A stretch of DNA of 8,107 nucleotides from an uncultured Erysipelotrichaceae bacterium (lineage in GTDB: Bacteria > Bacillota_I > Bacilli_A > RF39 > UBA660), in contig CADBRL010000083.1 in NCBI GenBank assembly GCA_902797105.1, positions 1-8,107 of the forward strand. The letters run 5' to 3'. The translations under genes were made by a program, and so were the position numbers. The first letter of the stretch is position 1, and each line of letters opens with the position of its first letter. The notes under the pieces are model-generated. The model did not search any database, was not told the DNA's origin, and was given only the letters and a program-made list of their open reading frames with translations. Positions 1 to 5,514 of this stretch are shown piece by piece.

Positions 1-342
1 AGCTCTAATTTCTTCATATGTTTCAACTTTTTCATCTTTAGCTTTTTCCAAAACTTTAGTTAAATCATATTCTTTTGTATCATCAACACTTATTCTACTT
101 ACTTCTTCTTGAGGTTCTATTCTAATACTTTTTCTTTTCGGAGCACTATTATATCTTTTATCAAGAATTTTTTTAATTTGTTCAACATCTATTTCTTTTT
201 CTTGATTACCAATAACTGTGGCATTACTACGCACACTAAAATTATCCAAGGCACTATCATTTATTTCTTTATATAAATCACTATTTTTAGCAACCCTTGA
301 CATACTTCTAGATTCATTATATTTATCAATTCTTGTTTCCAT
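1..342 (-). CDS. Hypothetical protein, N-terminal part (runs off the left edge)
   Basis: An open frame of 114 codons runs from an ATG at 342-340 to the window edge without a stop, so only the N-terminus is seen. An AGAGG ribosome site lies 8 nt before the ATG. The protein starts METRIDKYNESRSMSRVAKN and is strongly charged (Lys, Glu, Asp, Arg, Asn), with no signal peptide and no membrane segment. Residues about 66-86 form a basic, proline-containing linker (KRYNSAPKRKSIRIEP). After it comes an acidic/basic, probably helical stretch. This composition suggests a cytoplasmic, partly disordered protein that may bind other proteins or nucleic acid, but I recognise no family. It is divergent from the ferredoxin gene, and the 104 nt between them holds a promoter for each. 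The call as a real gene rests on the ribosome site, the upstream promoter and the long open frame. Confidence 0.72.
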   Translation of the reverse strand, partial: METRIDKYNESRSMSRVAKNSDLYKEINDSALDNFSVRSNATVIGNQEKEIDVEQIKKILDKRYNSAPKRKSIRIEPQEEVSRISVDDTKEYDLTKVLEKAKDEKVETYEEIRA

Positions 343-361
343 TTTCAAAACCTCTATACTC

Positions 362-390
362 ATAATAACATATTTAAGAATATTTTTAAA
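362..390 (-). promoter_or_regulatory. Candidate sigma-A promoter for the leftward hypothetical gene
   Basis: On the minus strand, TTTAAA (390-385, 4 of 6 to consensus) and TATTAT (367-362, 5 of 6) are separated by 17 nt. A TG dinucleotide in extended -10 position precedes the hexamer. Transcription would start near 355, giving a leader of roughly 13 nt before the ATG at 342. In such AT-rich DNA the -10 match alone is weak evidence; spacing and the extended element support it. Confidence 0.45.
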
Positions 391-400
391 GCATAAATAA

Positions 401-429
401 TTGATTTTTTTAAAACTATCAACTATAAA
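401..429 (+). promoter_or_regulatory. Candidate sigma-A promoter for the ferredoxin gene
   Basis: TTGATT (401-406) and TATAAA (424-429) are separated by exactly 17 nt. The expected start near 436 lies at the edge of the ribosome site AAGGAGGG (435-442), so the leader would be only about 11 nt. It is divergent from the promoter at 362-390. Confidence 0.55.
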
Positions 430-446
430 AAAAAAAGGAGGGCATA

Positions 447-638
447 ATGAAGAAACTAAATGTTAATGAAAATTGCATCGGCTGTGGAATGTGTGCTGCT
501 ATTGACCCCGAACATTTTGAAATAGTTGATGGTCTATCACAAGCTACAAATAATGATAATTTAGATAGTAAGGACCTAGAAAATGCTATAAGTTCTTGTC
601 CAACTGCAGCTATCGAAATCATTGAAGAAGAAAATTAA
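447..638 (+). CDS. fer: Ferredoxin, single [4Fe-4S] cluster
   Basis: A 63-residue soluble acidic electron carrier. The N-terminus holds C10-x2-C13-x2-C16 and a fourth ligand C51 followed by Pro (CPTAAI), the ligand set of a monocluster [4Fe-4S] ferredoxin. The segment DPEHFEIVDG after the third Cys is typical of Bacillus-type ferredoxins, where this region carries the loop and helix that replace a second cluster. Bacillus Fer is about 80 residues, so this one is somewhat short but has all ligands. The family donates electrons to oxidoreductases such as P450s, reductases and desaturases; the partner here cannot be told. The ATG has an excellent ribosome site (AAGGAGGG, 4 nt away). The gene is transcribed alone, divergent from the left gene and convergent with rluB. 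In B. subtilis fer also lies in the rluB-spmB-spmA-dacB neighbourhood (from memory). Confidence 0.93.
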   Translation: MKKLNVNENCIGCGMCAAIDPEHFEIVDGLSQATNNDNLDSKDLENAISSCPTAAIEIIEEEN

Positions 639-669
639 AATGCTAAGTCTCTAAACTTAACATTTTTTT
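637..669. terminator. Hairpin between convergent fer and rluB
   Basis: Arms at 639-648 (AATGCTAAGT) and 655-664 (ACTTAACATT) form nine pairs around one mismatch, with a 6-nt loop. A run of T follows on the plus strand (663-669), making an intrinsic terminator for fer. On the minus strand the hairpin is followed by TTTTAATTTTC, so it may also end the rluB transcript. The rluB stop codon (659-657) lies inside one arm. Confidence 0.75.
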
Positions 670-1376
670 AATACATATAATTTTTTAATTTCTTTAATAC
701 TAAGTTTCCTATATTCACCAGATTTAAGTCCATCTAAAGTTAAAAAGGCATAACTTACCCTACTCAATTTAATAACATCAATTCTCATACTTTCAAATAT
801 TTTTTTAACAATATGATTTCTTCCTTCCACAATTGTAAGTTCCACAATTGATGTGTTCTTTTCTACATCCTTTTTTCTTACTTTAAATCTTTTTATATCA
901 ACTTTTCTATTATCAATAACAATACCTTTTTTTAACTTATTTATATCATCTTTATCAAGTATTTTATTAATTTTAGCAACATATGTTTTTTCCACTTCAT
1001 AACTTGGATGCATAAGCATATTAGCAAAATCACCATCATTAGTTAAAATAATTAAACCAGTTGTATCGTAATCAAGTCTACCTACTGGATATATTCTCGC
1101 ATCAGTATTAATTAAATCAGTAACAGTTATTCTACCTTCCTTATCTGTAACACTACTTATTACTTGTCTAGGTTTATTAAGTAAATAATATTCATGTTTT
1201 ACATCTTTATTAATTATTACTCCATCTATGCTTATTATATCATTTGTTTCAACTTTAGTACCAAGTTCAGTTATTACTTTACCATTTACTAAAACTTTTC
1301 CATTTCTAATTAAATCTTCAGCTTTTCTTCTAGATGCATACCCATAAGACGCTATAACTTTTTGTAATCTTTCCAT
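657..1376 (-). CDS. rluB: 23S rRNA pseudouridine synthase, RluB/RsuA family
   Basis: A 239-residue cytoplasmic enzyme that isomerises a specific uridine of 23S rRNA to pseudouridine. Residues 2-58 are an S4 RNA-binding domain (RLQKVIASYGYASRRKAEDL, then GKVLVNGK). The catalytic domain follows, beginning with YYLLNKP (63-69). It holds the signature GRLDYDTTGLIILTNDGD, with catalytic Asp at about residue 102, and HPSYEVEKTY after it. Length and domain order match RluB-type enzymes. An upstream in-frame TTG at 1391 is unlikely to be the start: GAAGGAG (1389-1383) lies ideally in front of the ATG at 1376, and a TATAAT-type -10 just upstream would start the message at about 1390. The family also contains RsuA, RluE and RluF; the position downstream of spmB, as in B. 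subtilis, favours RluB. The stop codon lies inside the terminator hairpin shared with fer. Confidence 0.93.
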   Translation of the reverse strand: MERLQKVIASYGYASRRKAEDLIRNGKVLVNGKVITELGTKVETNDIISIDGVIINKDVKHEYYLLNKPRQVISSVTDKEGRITVTDLINTDARIYPVGRLDYDTTGLIILTNDGDFANMLMHPSYEVEKTYVAKINKILDKDDINKLKKGIVIDNRKVDIKRFKVRKKDVEKNTSIVELTIVEGRNHIVKKIFESMRIDVIKLSRVSYAFLTLDGLKSGEYRKLSIKEIKKLYVLKKC

Positions 1377-1396
1377 ATTGGTCTCCTTCAAATAGA

Positions 1397-1405
1397 ATTA
1401 TACCA
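1397..1405 (-). promoter_or_regulatory. Extended -10 promoter for rluB
   Basis: The minus strand reads TGGTATAAT (1405-1397), a perfect -10 hexamer with the extended TGn element. No good -35 is seen; the position at 17 nt spacing reads TTTTAT. The expected start is near 1390, about 14 nt before the rluB ATG. It lies just downstream of the terminator of the RNA gene, so rluB need not depend on read-through. Confidence 0.6.
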
Positions 1406-1425
1406 TTTTTTTACTTAAAATAAAA

Positions 1426-1462
1426 GAAAAAAGTAGCTTTTCTCATTAAAAGAAAACTACTT
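1426..1462 (-). terminator. Intrinsic terminator of the structured RNA
   Basis: On the minus strand the arms AAGTAGTTTTCT (1462-1451) and AGAAAAGCTACTT (1443-1431) pair as two 6-bp blocks with one bulged base and a 7-nt loop. They are followed by TTTTTTCTTTTATTTT. No other terminator is seen after spmB, so this hairpin may also end transcripts reading through from dacB-spmA-spmB. Confidence 0.8.
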
Positions 1463-1578
1463 AAATACTACATTAGGTCTGGACTGTGGTTTGGCAACAG
1501 CCTGTGTCGGTTTACTGGATATTAATGTCCACCAGCCTGGATTAACGCCGACCTCTAGCACTAACAGCATTACCCGTC
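1426..1578 (-). ncRNA. Probable structured RNA gene of unidentified family, about 150 nt
   Basis: The stretch between spmB and rluB has no credible coding frame. Its core (about 1475-1578) is near half G+C, while everything around it is very AT-rich, a common mark of structured RNA in such genomes. On the minus strand it has a well-spaced promoter upstream and a strong intrinsic terminator downstream. Possible helices: 1562-1556 with 1470-1464 (7 pairs), 1554-1550 with 1479-1475 (AGGTC/GACCT), 1552-1548 with 1510-1506 (GTCGG/CCGAC), and 1502-1497 with 1487-1481 (GGCTGT/ACAGTCC, one bulge). Some of these overlap, so more than one fold is possible. I do not see the conserved cores of RNase P RNA, tmRNA, SRP RNA, T-box or common riboswitches. 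Size and terminator would fit a 6S-like regulator, but I cannot show its central bubble. A leader controlling rluB is less likely because rluB has its own promoter after the terminator. Confidence 0.75.
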
Positions 1579-1584
1579 AATATA

Positions 1585-1613
1585 AATGTACCACAAGTTC
1601 ACACAGTTGTCAA
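1585..1613 (-). promoter_or_regulatory. Sigma-A promoter of the structured RNA
   Basis: On the minus strand a perfect -35, TTGACA (1613-1608), is followed after 17 nt by TACATT (1590-1585, 4 of 6) with an extended TGn in front. The expected start is G1578 or A1577. This is the best -35 in the window and points to strong constitutive transcription. Confidence 0.75.
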
Positions 1614-1641
1614 TAACTTTAGCAATATTTTTTAACATTTT

Positions 1642-2160
1642 TTAAAAGAACATAGCTGTCAAAATAAAGGCCACTACAATACCAATTAAGTCAGCAATAA
1701 GACCCACAACTAAAGAATATCTTATCTTTTTAACACCAATTGAACCAAAATATAAAGCTAAAACATAAATAGTGGTATCGGTACAACCTTGAAGTACACT
1801 AGCAAGCCTTCCCGCATAAGAGTCGGGACCAAAATTTATAAATATATCATTCATAATAGCAAGCGTAGCAGTTCCCGAAATAGGTCTTAAAATAGCCATA
1901 GGTAGAATATCAAGTGGTATGCCAAAATTCATTAAAAGTCCCTCAAAAACATTTAATATTTCATAAACAAAATTACTATCTAAAAAAATATTTATAGCAA
2001 AAACCATAGCAATAATATTTGGAAAAATATTAAAAGATATTTGCAAACCTTCCTTAGCACCATCCAAAAAGGCATCATAAATATTAACTTTTTTTGTAAA
2101 ACCATAAAATACAACAAAAACAACAAAAAGAGGTATAACTATTTTAGATAAAATATTCAA
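1642..2160 (-). CDS. spmB: Spore maturation protein B
   Basis: A 172-residue integral membrane protein of the nucleoside-recognition (Gate) domain family, required with SpmA for full dehydration of the spore core in B. subtilis. Hydrophobic segments lie at about residues 5-20, 43-60, 82-92, 128-143 and 148-170. Family signatures are RPISGTATLAIMND (92-105) and QGCTDTTIYVLALYFGS (124-140); from memory many homologues have Ser where this one has Cys126. Length matches the family (about 175). The start is a TTG (2160-2158) that overlaps the spmA stop as TTGA, with GAGGG 5 nt upstream. No other in-frame start precedes Met52, so the TTG is well supported and translation is probably coupled to spmA. 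It is the last gene of dacB-spmA-spmB. Confidence 0.92.
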   Translation of the reverse strand: MNILSKIVIPLFVVFVVFYGFTKKVNIYDAFLDGAKEGLQISFNIFPNIIAMVFAINIFLDSNFVYEILNVFEGLLMNFGIPLDILPMAILRPISGTATLAIMNDIFINFGPDSYAGRLASVLQGCTDTTIYVLALYFGSIGVKKIRYSLVVGLIADLIGIVVAFILTAMFF

Positions 2161-2738
2161 TTTTTCCCTCTCTTTCTAATAAAATAATCAATTGTAACAG
2201 CCCCAATACAAGAACAAAACGTCGCAATAGCACCAGGCAATATAATCTCTGATGGATTTACAGAACCATGGGCAATTCTAAGAGCTAAAACTGTCGTTGG
2301 AACAATTGTAACCCCCGCCGTATTTAGAACCAAAAATGTAATCATTGGCACACTAGCAGTATCTTTTTTATCATTTATTTTTTGCAGTTCTGTCATAGCC
2401 TTAAGTCCAAAAGGTGTTGCAGCACTACCAAGTCCCATCATATTAGCTGCAATATTTGAAGCAATAAAACCTAACGCCGGATTATATTTTGGAACACTTG
2501 GAAAAAGTTTAGATAAAATGGGCTCAAGTATTTTAGCAAACTTTTTAAGCATTCCCGCTTCTTCAGCAATTTTCATAATGCCACTCCACAAAACAATAAC
2601 AGGAAATATAGATAGCATTAATTCTAAAGCATCCTTACCATTAGTTAAAATACTTTCATTTATAACAGAAATATTACCAGTTAAAAATGAATAAACTATA
2701 CCAACAACAATTAAGAAAAACCAAATATAACTTACCAC
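2157..2738 (-). CDS. spmA: Spore maturation protein A
   Basis: A 193-residue membrane protein, partner of SpmB in spore core dehydration and from the same nucleoside-recognition domain family. Hydrophobic segments lie at about 3-20, 40-55, 88-105, 130-150 and 165-185. The diagnostic stretch is NIAANMMGLGSAATPFGLKA (95-114), followed by LNTAGVTIVPTTVLALR. A longer frame begins with GTG at 2747, but there the ribosome site would overlap the start. The GTG at 2738 lies 8 nt after AAGAGG (2752-2747) and gives MVSYIWFFLIVVG, resembling the N-terminus of B. subtilis SpmA, so 2738 is preferred. It overlaps the end of dacB by 7 nt and spmB by 4 nt, so the three genes are surely co-transcribed. Confidence 0.93.
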   Translation of the reverse strand: MVSYIWFFLIVVGIVYSFLTGNISVINESILTNGKDALELMLSIFPVIVLWSGIMKIAEEAGMLKKFAKILEPILSKLFPSVPKYNPALGFIASNIAANMMGLGSAATPFGLKAMTELQKINDKKDTASVPMITFLVLNTAGVTIVPTTVLALRIAHGSVNPSEIILPGAIATFCSCIGAVTIDYFIRKRGKN

Positions 2739-3805
2739 CCAAACCACCTCTTCAGTTTATCCCAAAAACTTAAATGCTCTTCTTTCTTTTTAACTTCAAC
2801 ATATATTTTTTCTTTTCTAACCAATTTTCCATTTAATTTAACATTTACATATCCTGCAACATCACCAGAAGAATACTTTTTTTCATCATAAAGCTCATAA
2901 CTAACATCTATCTTATCATTTTTATTTTTAATACTTACATAAATATCTTCATCTAAATACAGAGTATCATCTTTATAAACTTTTTCATTCTTTATTTTTA
3001 TATTATTTTTATCTAAAACTTTAATAGCTTCATAATTTCTAAATATTTCTTCATACATACTGCGATGATCACTAAAATCATTACCATCATTTAAAGTAAC
3101 AACTACTACATTTGTATTATTTCTAGAACCTGTAGTAACAAGTGTCCTTCTAGCTTTTTCTGTAAAACCAGTTTTTCCACCAGTTATATAATCTTCACTA
3201 TGCAATAGTTTATTTTTATTAGTCCAACTATAAGTTTTTTGACTTGACTTAGCAACATATTTTTTAGTACTAAATATCTCTCTAAAAGTAGCATTATTCA
3301 TAGCATATTTAGTTAAAATAGCCATATCTCTAGCAGTTGACTGATTAGCATTTCCATCATTTTCTTCCAGACCATGACTATTAACAAAATGGCTATTATT
3401 CATACCTATTTTACTTGCCATTTCATTCATAAAGTTAGCAAAGCCTTCCATAGAACCAGCAACATTTTTAGCAAGTACTACTGCAGCATCATTACCACTT
3501 CTCATGATTAGACCATAAAGCAAATCTTTAATAGTTATTTTCTCCCCAACATTAATATATATCGCACTTCCATAAGCCTTCAAAACCTCTTCCCCAACAG
3601 TTACTTCTTTATTAATATCAACATTTTCTATAGTAAGAATTGCTGTCATAATTTTTGTAATACTAGCAATAAGTCTGCGATCATCAGCATTATATTCATA
3701 ATATACAACATCATTATCTAAATCCATTGCAATCATACTAGATGCACTCATTCCCAGTACTTTAAAAGGCACAAGAAGTAACACTAAAAACACTACTTTT
3801 TTCAT
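2732..3805 (-). CDS. dacB: D-alanyl-D-alanine carboxypeptidase, peptidase S11 (DacB/DacF type)
   Basis: A 357-residue exported penicillin-binding protein that removes the terminal D-Ala of peptidoglycan stem peptides and so limits cross-linking; in spore formers this sets cortex structure. It starts with a signal peptide (MKKVVFLVLLLVPFKVLG). All three S11 motifs are present: S48-x-x-K51 (ASITK), S103-G-N105 (MRSGNDA) and K211-T-G213 (GGKTG). Residues from about 262 on form a charged beta-rich C-terminal domain. The end, LSFWDKLKRWFGW, looks like the amphipathic helix that anchors PBP5-type enzymes to the membrane. The frame extends upstream to 3853, but the ATG at 3805 has AGAGGG 6 nt before it and begins the signal peptide. 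Overlap with spmA, as in B. subtilis, supports DacB (the cortex enzyme) over DacF or DacA. Confidence 0.92.
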   Translation of the reverse strand: MKKVVFLVLLLVPFKVLGMSASSMIAMDLDNDVVYYEYNADDRRLIASITKIMTAILTIENVDINKEVTVGEEVLKAYGSAIYINVGEKITIKDLLYGLIMRSGNDAAVVLAKNVAGSMEGFANFMNEMASKIGMNNSHFVNSHGLEENDGNANQSTARDMAILTKYAMNNATFREIFSTKKYVAKSSQKTYSWTNKNKLLHSEDYITGGKTGFTEKARRTLVTTGSRNNTNVVVVTLNDGNDFSDHRSMYEEIFRNYEAIKVLDKNNIKIKNEKVYKDDTLYLDEDIYVSIKNKNDKIDVSYELYDEKKYSSGDVAGYVNVKLNGKLVRKEKIYVEVKKKEEHLSFWDKLKRWFGW

Positions 3806-3821
3806 AAATATCCCTCTATAA

Positions 3822-3851
3822 AGATTATGAACAAATACTCTAAAATACCAC
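3822..3851 (-). promoter_or_regulatory. Candidate sigma-E-like promoter for dacB-spmA-spmB
   Basis: The minus strand has GTGGTATT (3851-3844), a 14-nt spacer and CATAATCT (3829-3822). The known sigma-E pattern is roughly GkmATATT, 14-15 nt, CATACAHT; both boxes match at about six of eight positions. The B. subtilis operon is sigma-E controlled, which makes this plausible. A sigma-A reading (TTGTGG, 18 nt, CATAAT) is also possible. The start would be near 3816, right at the ribosome site AGAGGG. Confidence 0.4.
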
Positions 3852-3859
3852 AATTTTTA

Positions 3860-3888
3860 TTGTAAATAAAACATATCCATGATAAAAT
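3860..3888 (+). promoter_or_regulatory. Candidate sigma-A promoter for the unknown gene pair
   Basis: TTGTAA (3860-3865) and TAAAAT (3883-3888) are separated by 17 nt, with TG in extended -10 position (3880-3881). The start is expected near 3895, about 21 nt before the ATG at 3916. A perfect 10-nt palindrome, ATAAGCTTAT (3887-3896), covers the end of the -10 and the start point and could be an operator. The region is divergent from and partly overlaps the dacB promoter. Confidence 0.55.
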
Positions 3889-3915
3889 AAGCTTATCAGG
3901 AATTTGGGTGGTTTT

Positions 3916-4731
3916 ATGATTATAACTTATAACTATTATTTAGAAAAATTAAAAAGAGACATTTTAAAAGATCCAACCACTGAAAAATTTTATACTATCA
4001 ACCCTTTGCTTATCGCAGAATTCAAAAAAGCAATTACGAGTATTACACCTCAAGATTGGGAAACAATTTGCTTTTTATTTGAAAAAAACATTAAATATTT
4101 AATAACTGTAGACGAAAAAATGATATACACAATTTTAGCAGCCAAAATGGGAAGAAATTTTCTTGACAAAAACCCAGAATATATCGAAGAATTATTAAGT
4201 GTTTTATCAATACTTGAGCTATCACCACTAAATTACACTTATTATGCCAACCTTTTTTTAAATTCTCCATTTTATGATACAATAATAGATATAGTTGATA
4301 ATAACAATATTTTTTGCTACTTCGAACTAATTCGTGTAATTTTAAGTATACCACACAGCATACCATTTAATGAAACAGACATTAATTATTCACTGAAAAT
4401 ACTAAACAACTTAAGATTAAAACCATATACTATATTAATAGATGAAGATGATACTCTATATGAAATTTATAAAAAAATATATATTAAAATGAAGGAAATT
4501 AATGAAAAAAAACTAATTTACAATCAAAAAGAATTTCAAAAGCTAGAAATAATACTCCAAATATCAAAAGAAAATAATTTTGAAAAATCACAAAAATTAA
4601 AAACCAAAATGCTTAAAATAGAAAAAGAAAGTTATAGCATCCAAAGTATCATAGAAAAAATTCTTGAACTACTTGAAAGATATCAAAAAATAGTAACCCT
4701 AAAAAGGAGGAAAAAAAATGGCCCATGTTAA
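3916..4731 (+). CDS. Unknown helical protein, first of a tandem pair
   Basis: A 271-residue protein that I do not recognise. It has no signal peptide and no clear membrane segment. It is rich in Lys, Ile, Asn and Glu and looks almost entirely alpha-helical, with probable coiled coil at about 187-260. The frame opens with TTG at 3904, but the ATG at 3916 lies 4 nt after GGGTGG (3906-3911), so it is preferred. Residues 36-90 resemble residues 38-90 of the next protein: a Phe-Ala-Ile helix, Pro, W48, I51, F55, then IYTILAAKMGRNFL and PE-x-I. This suggests duplication. The last residues (LKRRKKNGPC) are encoded by the ribosome site and start region of the next gene, so the basic tail may reflect that constraint. 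The genes overlap by 14 nt. Function is unknown; the pair may act as a heteromer. Codon use is as AT-rich as the neighbours, with no sign of recent transfer. Confidence 0.85.
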   Translation: MIITYNYYLEKLKRDILKDPTTEKFYTINPLLIAEFKKAITSITPQDWETICFLFEKNIKYLITVDEKMIYTILAAKMGRNFLDKNPEYIEELLSVLSILELSPLNYTYYANLFLNSPFYDTIIDIVDNNNIFCYFELIRVILSIPHSIPFNETDINYSLKILNNLRLKPYTILIDEDDTLYEIYKKIYIKMKEINEKKLIYNQKEFQKLEIILQISKENNFEKSQKLKTKMLKIEKESYSIQSIIEKILELLERYQKIVTLKRRKKNGPC

Positions 4732-5509
4732 AGAATTTAGCTCATATACAGCAAATATATCAAGACTTAAAAATTATATAAACAAAAATTATAGTCAAGA
4801 TAAAGAACACGAACTTTCCCTTATAATATTTAATGCCATTATAAATACATATCCAAACAAAACATGGTTAGATATCGAAGAAAACTTTTTTACCAAAATA
4901 CCAAAAGATGACATAAATTTAACTTTAATTTTTACAATTCTTTCTTACAAACTAGGAAATAGTTTTTTAGCCTTACCTGAAATAATACAAAGAGATTTAA
5001 TTGATGCCCTCATCATAAACAAAATAAATGCCTATAAATTTGCAAAACATGCAACATTTTTAACAAGTGATGAACTTTTAAAACTAACAATATATGGTTT
5101 TGAACATCATTTAATTAAACCAAGACATATTTATAAAATAATATATGATAATTTTGATTTAACCAACTTAGATACACATAAACTAGAAGATATATTAACA
5201 ATGATTAATAAATTTATCAAAGAACACGAAATAAAAATATTTAATGGCAACTACTATTTCTTTAACATATATAAATGCTTAAGAAAACTAATAACTTTAG
5301 AATTTTATCCAGAAGATACATCAGTTATTGAACTAATACCTTTATTTAATACAATACCAGATGAAGAATTAAAACAAAGAATTCAAAAAGACTTTGAAAA
5401 TATTGAAAATAGTGACAAACCATTAATTGAAAAAATTGAAGATGCCATAATTATTGCTCATCATTATAGTTATGACCTGCCACTTGCCCAAAAGAAAAGA
5501 GACAAATAG
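4718..5509 (+). CDS. Unknown helical protein, second of a tandem pair
   Basis: A 263-residue protein, not recognised, apparently soluble and all-helical. The ATG follows a strong AAGGAGG (4704-4710) with 7 A residues between, and lies inside the 3' end of the preceding gene in another frame, so translation is probably coupled. Matches to the preceding protein include LK-x2-I near the N-terminus, F38 and A40-I41, W50, I53, F57, K60-I61, IFTILSYKLGNSFL (71-84) and PE-x-I (87-90). Similarity fades after about residue 100, and the C-terminus is shorter and also basic (AQKKRDK). Paired short helices with Trp/Phe/Ile spacing suggest a repeat or superhelical scaffold used for protein contacts, but this is inference. 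Its TAG stop (5507-5509) lies in the loop of the hairpin shared with the converging lipoprotein gene. Confidence 0.85.
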   Translation: MAHVKEFSSYTANISRLKNYINKNYSQDKEHELSLIIFNAIINTYPNKTWLDIEENFFTKIPKDDINLTLIFTILSYKLGNSFLALPEIIQRDLIDALIINKINAYKFAKHATFLTSDELLKLTIYGFEHHLIKPRHIYKIIYDNFDLTNLDTHKLEDILTMINKFIKEHEIKIFNGNYYFFNIYKCLRKLITLEFYPEDTSVIELIPLFNTIPDEELKQRIQKDFENIENSDKPLIEKIEDAIIIAHHYSYDLPLAQKKRDK

Positions 5510-5514
5510 TCTCT
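5498..5514 (-). terminator. Compact hairpin between convergent genes
   Basis: AGAGAC (5498-5503) and GTCTCT (5509-5514) pair perfectly around a 5-nt loop. On the minus strand TTTCTTTT follows, so it should terminate the lipoprotein operon. On the plus strand no T-run follows, so the unknown pair may not end here. The stop codons of both flanking genes lie within or touch the hairpin. Confidence 0.65.

Noticed and set aside
218..400. Plus-strand open frame of 60 codons
   Set aside because: It lies antisense to the left-edge gene and its promoter, has no ribosome site and a low-complexity Leu/Ile/Ser translation.
419..622. Minus-strand open frame antisense to ferredoxin
   Set aside because: The ferredoxin frame has full cluster ligands and a strong ribosome site; the antisense frame has neither motif nor start signal.
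1426..1578. RNase P RNA, tmRNA, SRP RNA or T-box as identity of the RNA gene
   Set aside because: The GAGGAAAGTCC-type RNase P core, the tmRNA ends, the SRP GGAAGGAAGCAGC-type loop and the T-box GGTGGTACCGCG core are all missing, and RNase P RNA and tmRNA are much longer. GTGGTAC near 1593 belongs to the promoter.
1463..1640. RNA gene on the plus strand instead of the minus strand
   Set aside because: No T-run terminator follows on the plus strand and no good promoter precedes it, while both are present on the minus strand.
4091..4366. Minus-strand open frame inside the first unknown gene
   Set aside because: Shadow of the plus-strand gene, without ribosome site or recognisable sequence.
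4700..4731. Programmed frameshift at the A8 run fusing the two unknown genes
   Set aside because: The second frame is +1 relative to the first, so a -1 slip on the A-run would not reach it. A strong ribosome site with ideal spacing to an ATG explains the layout as ordinary coupled initiation.
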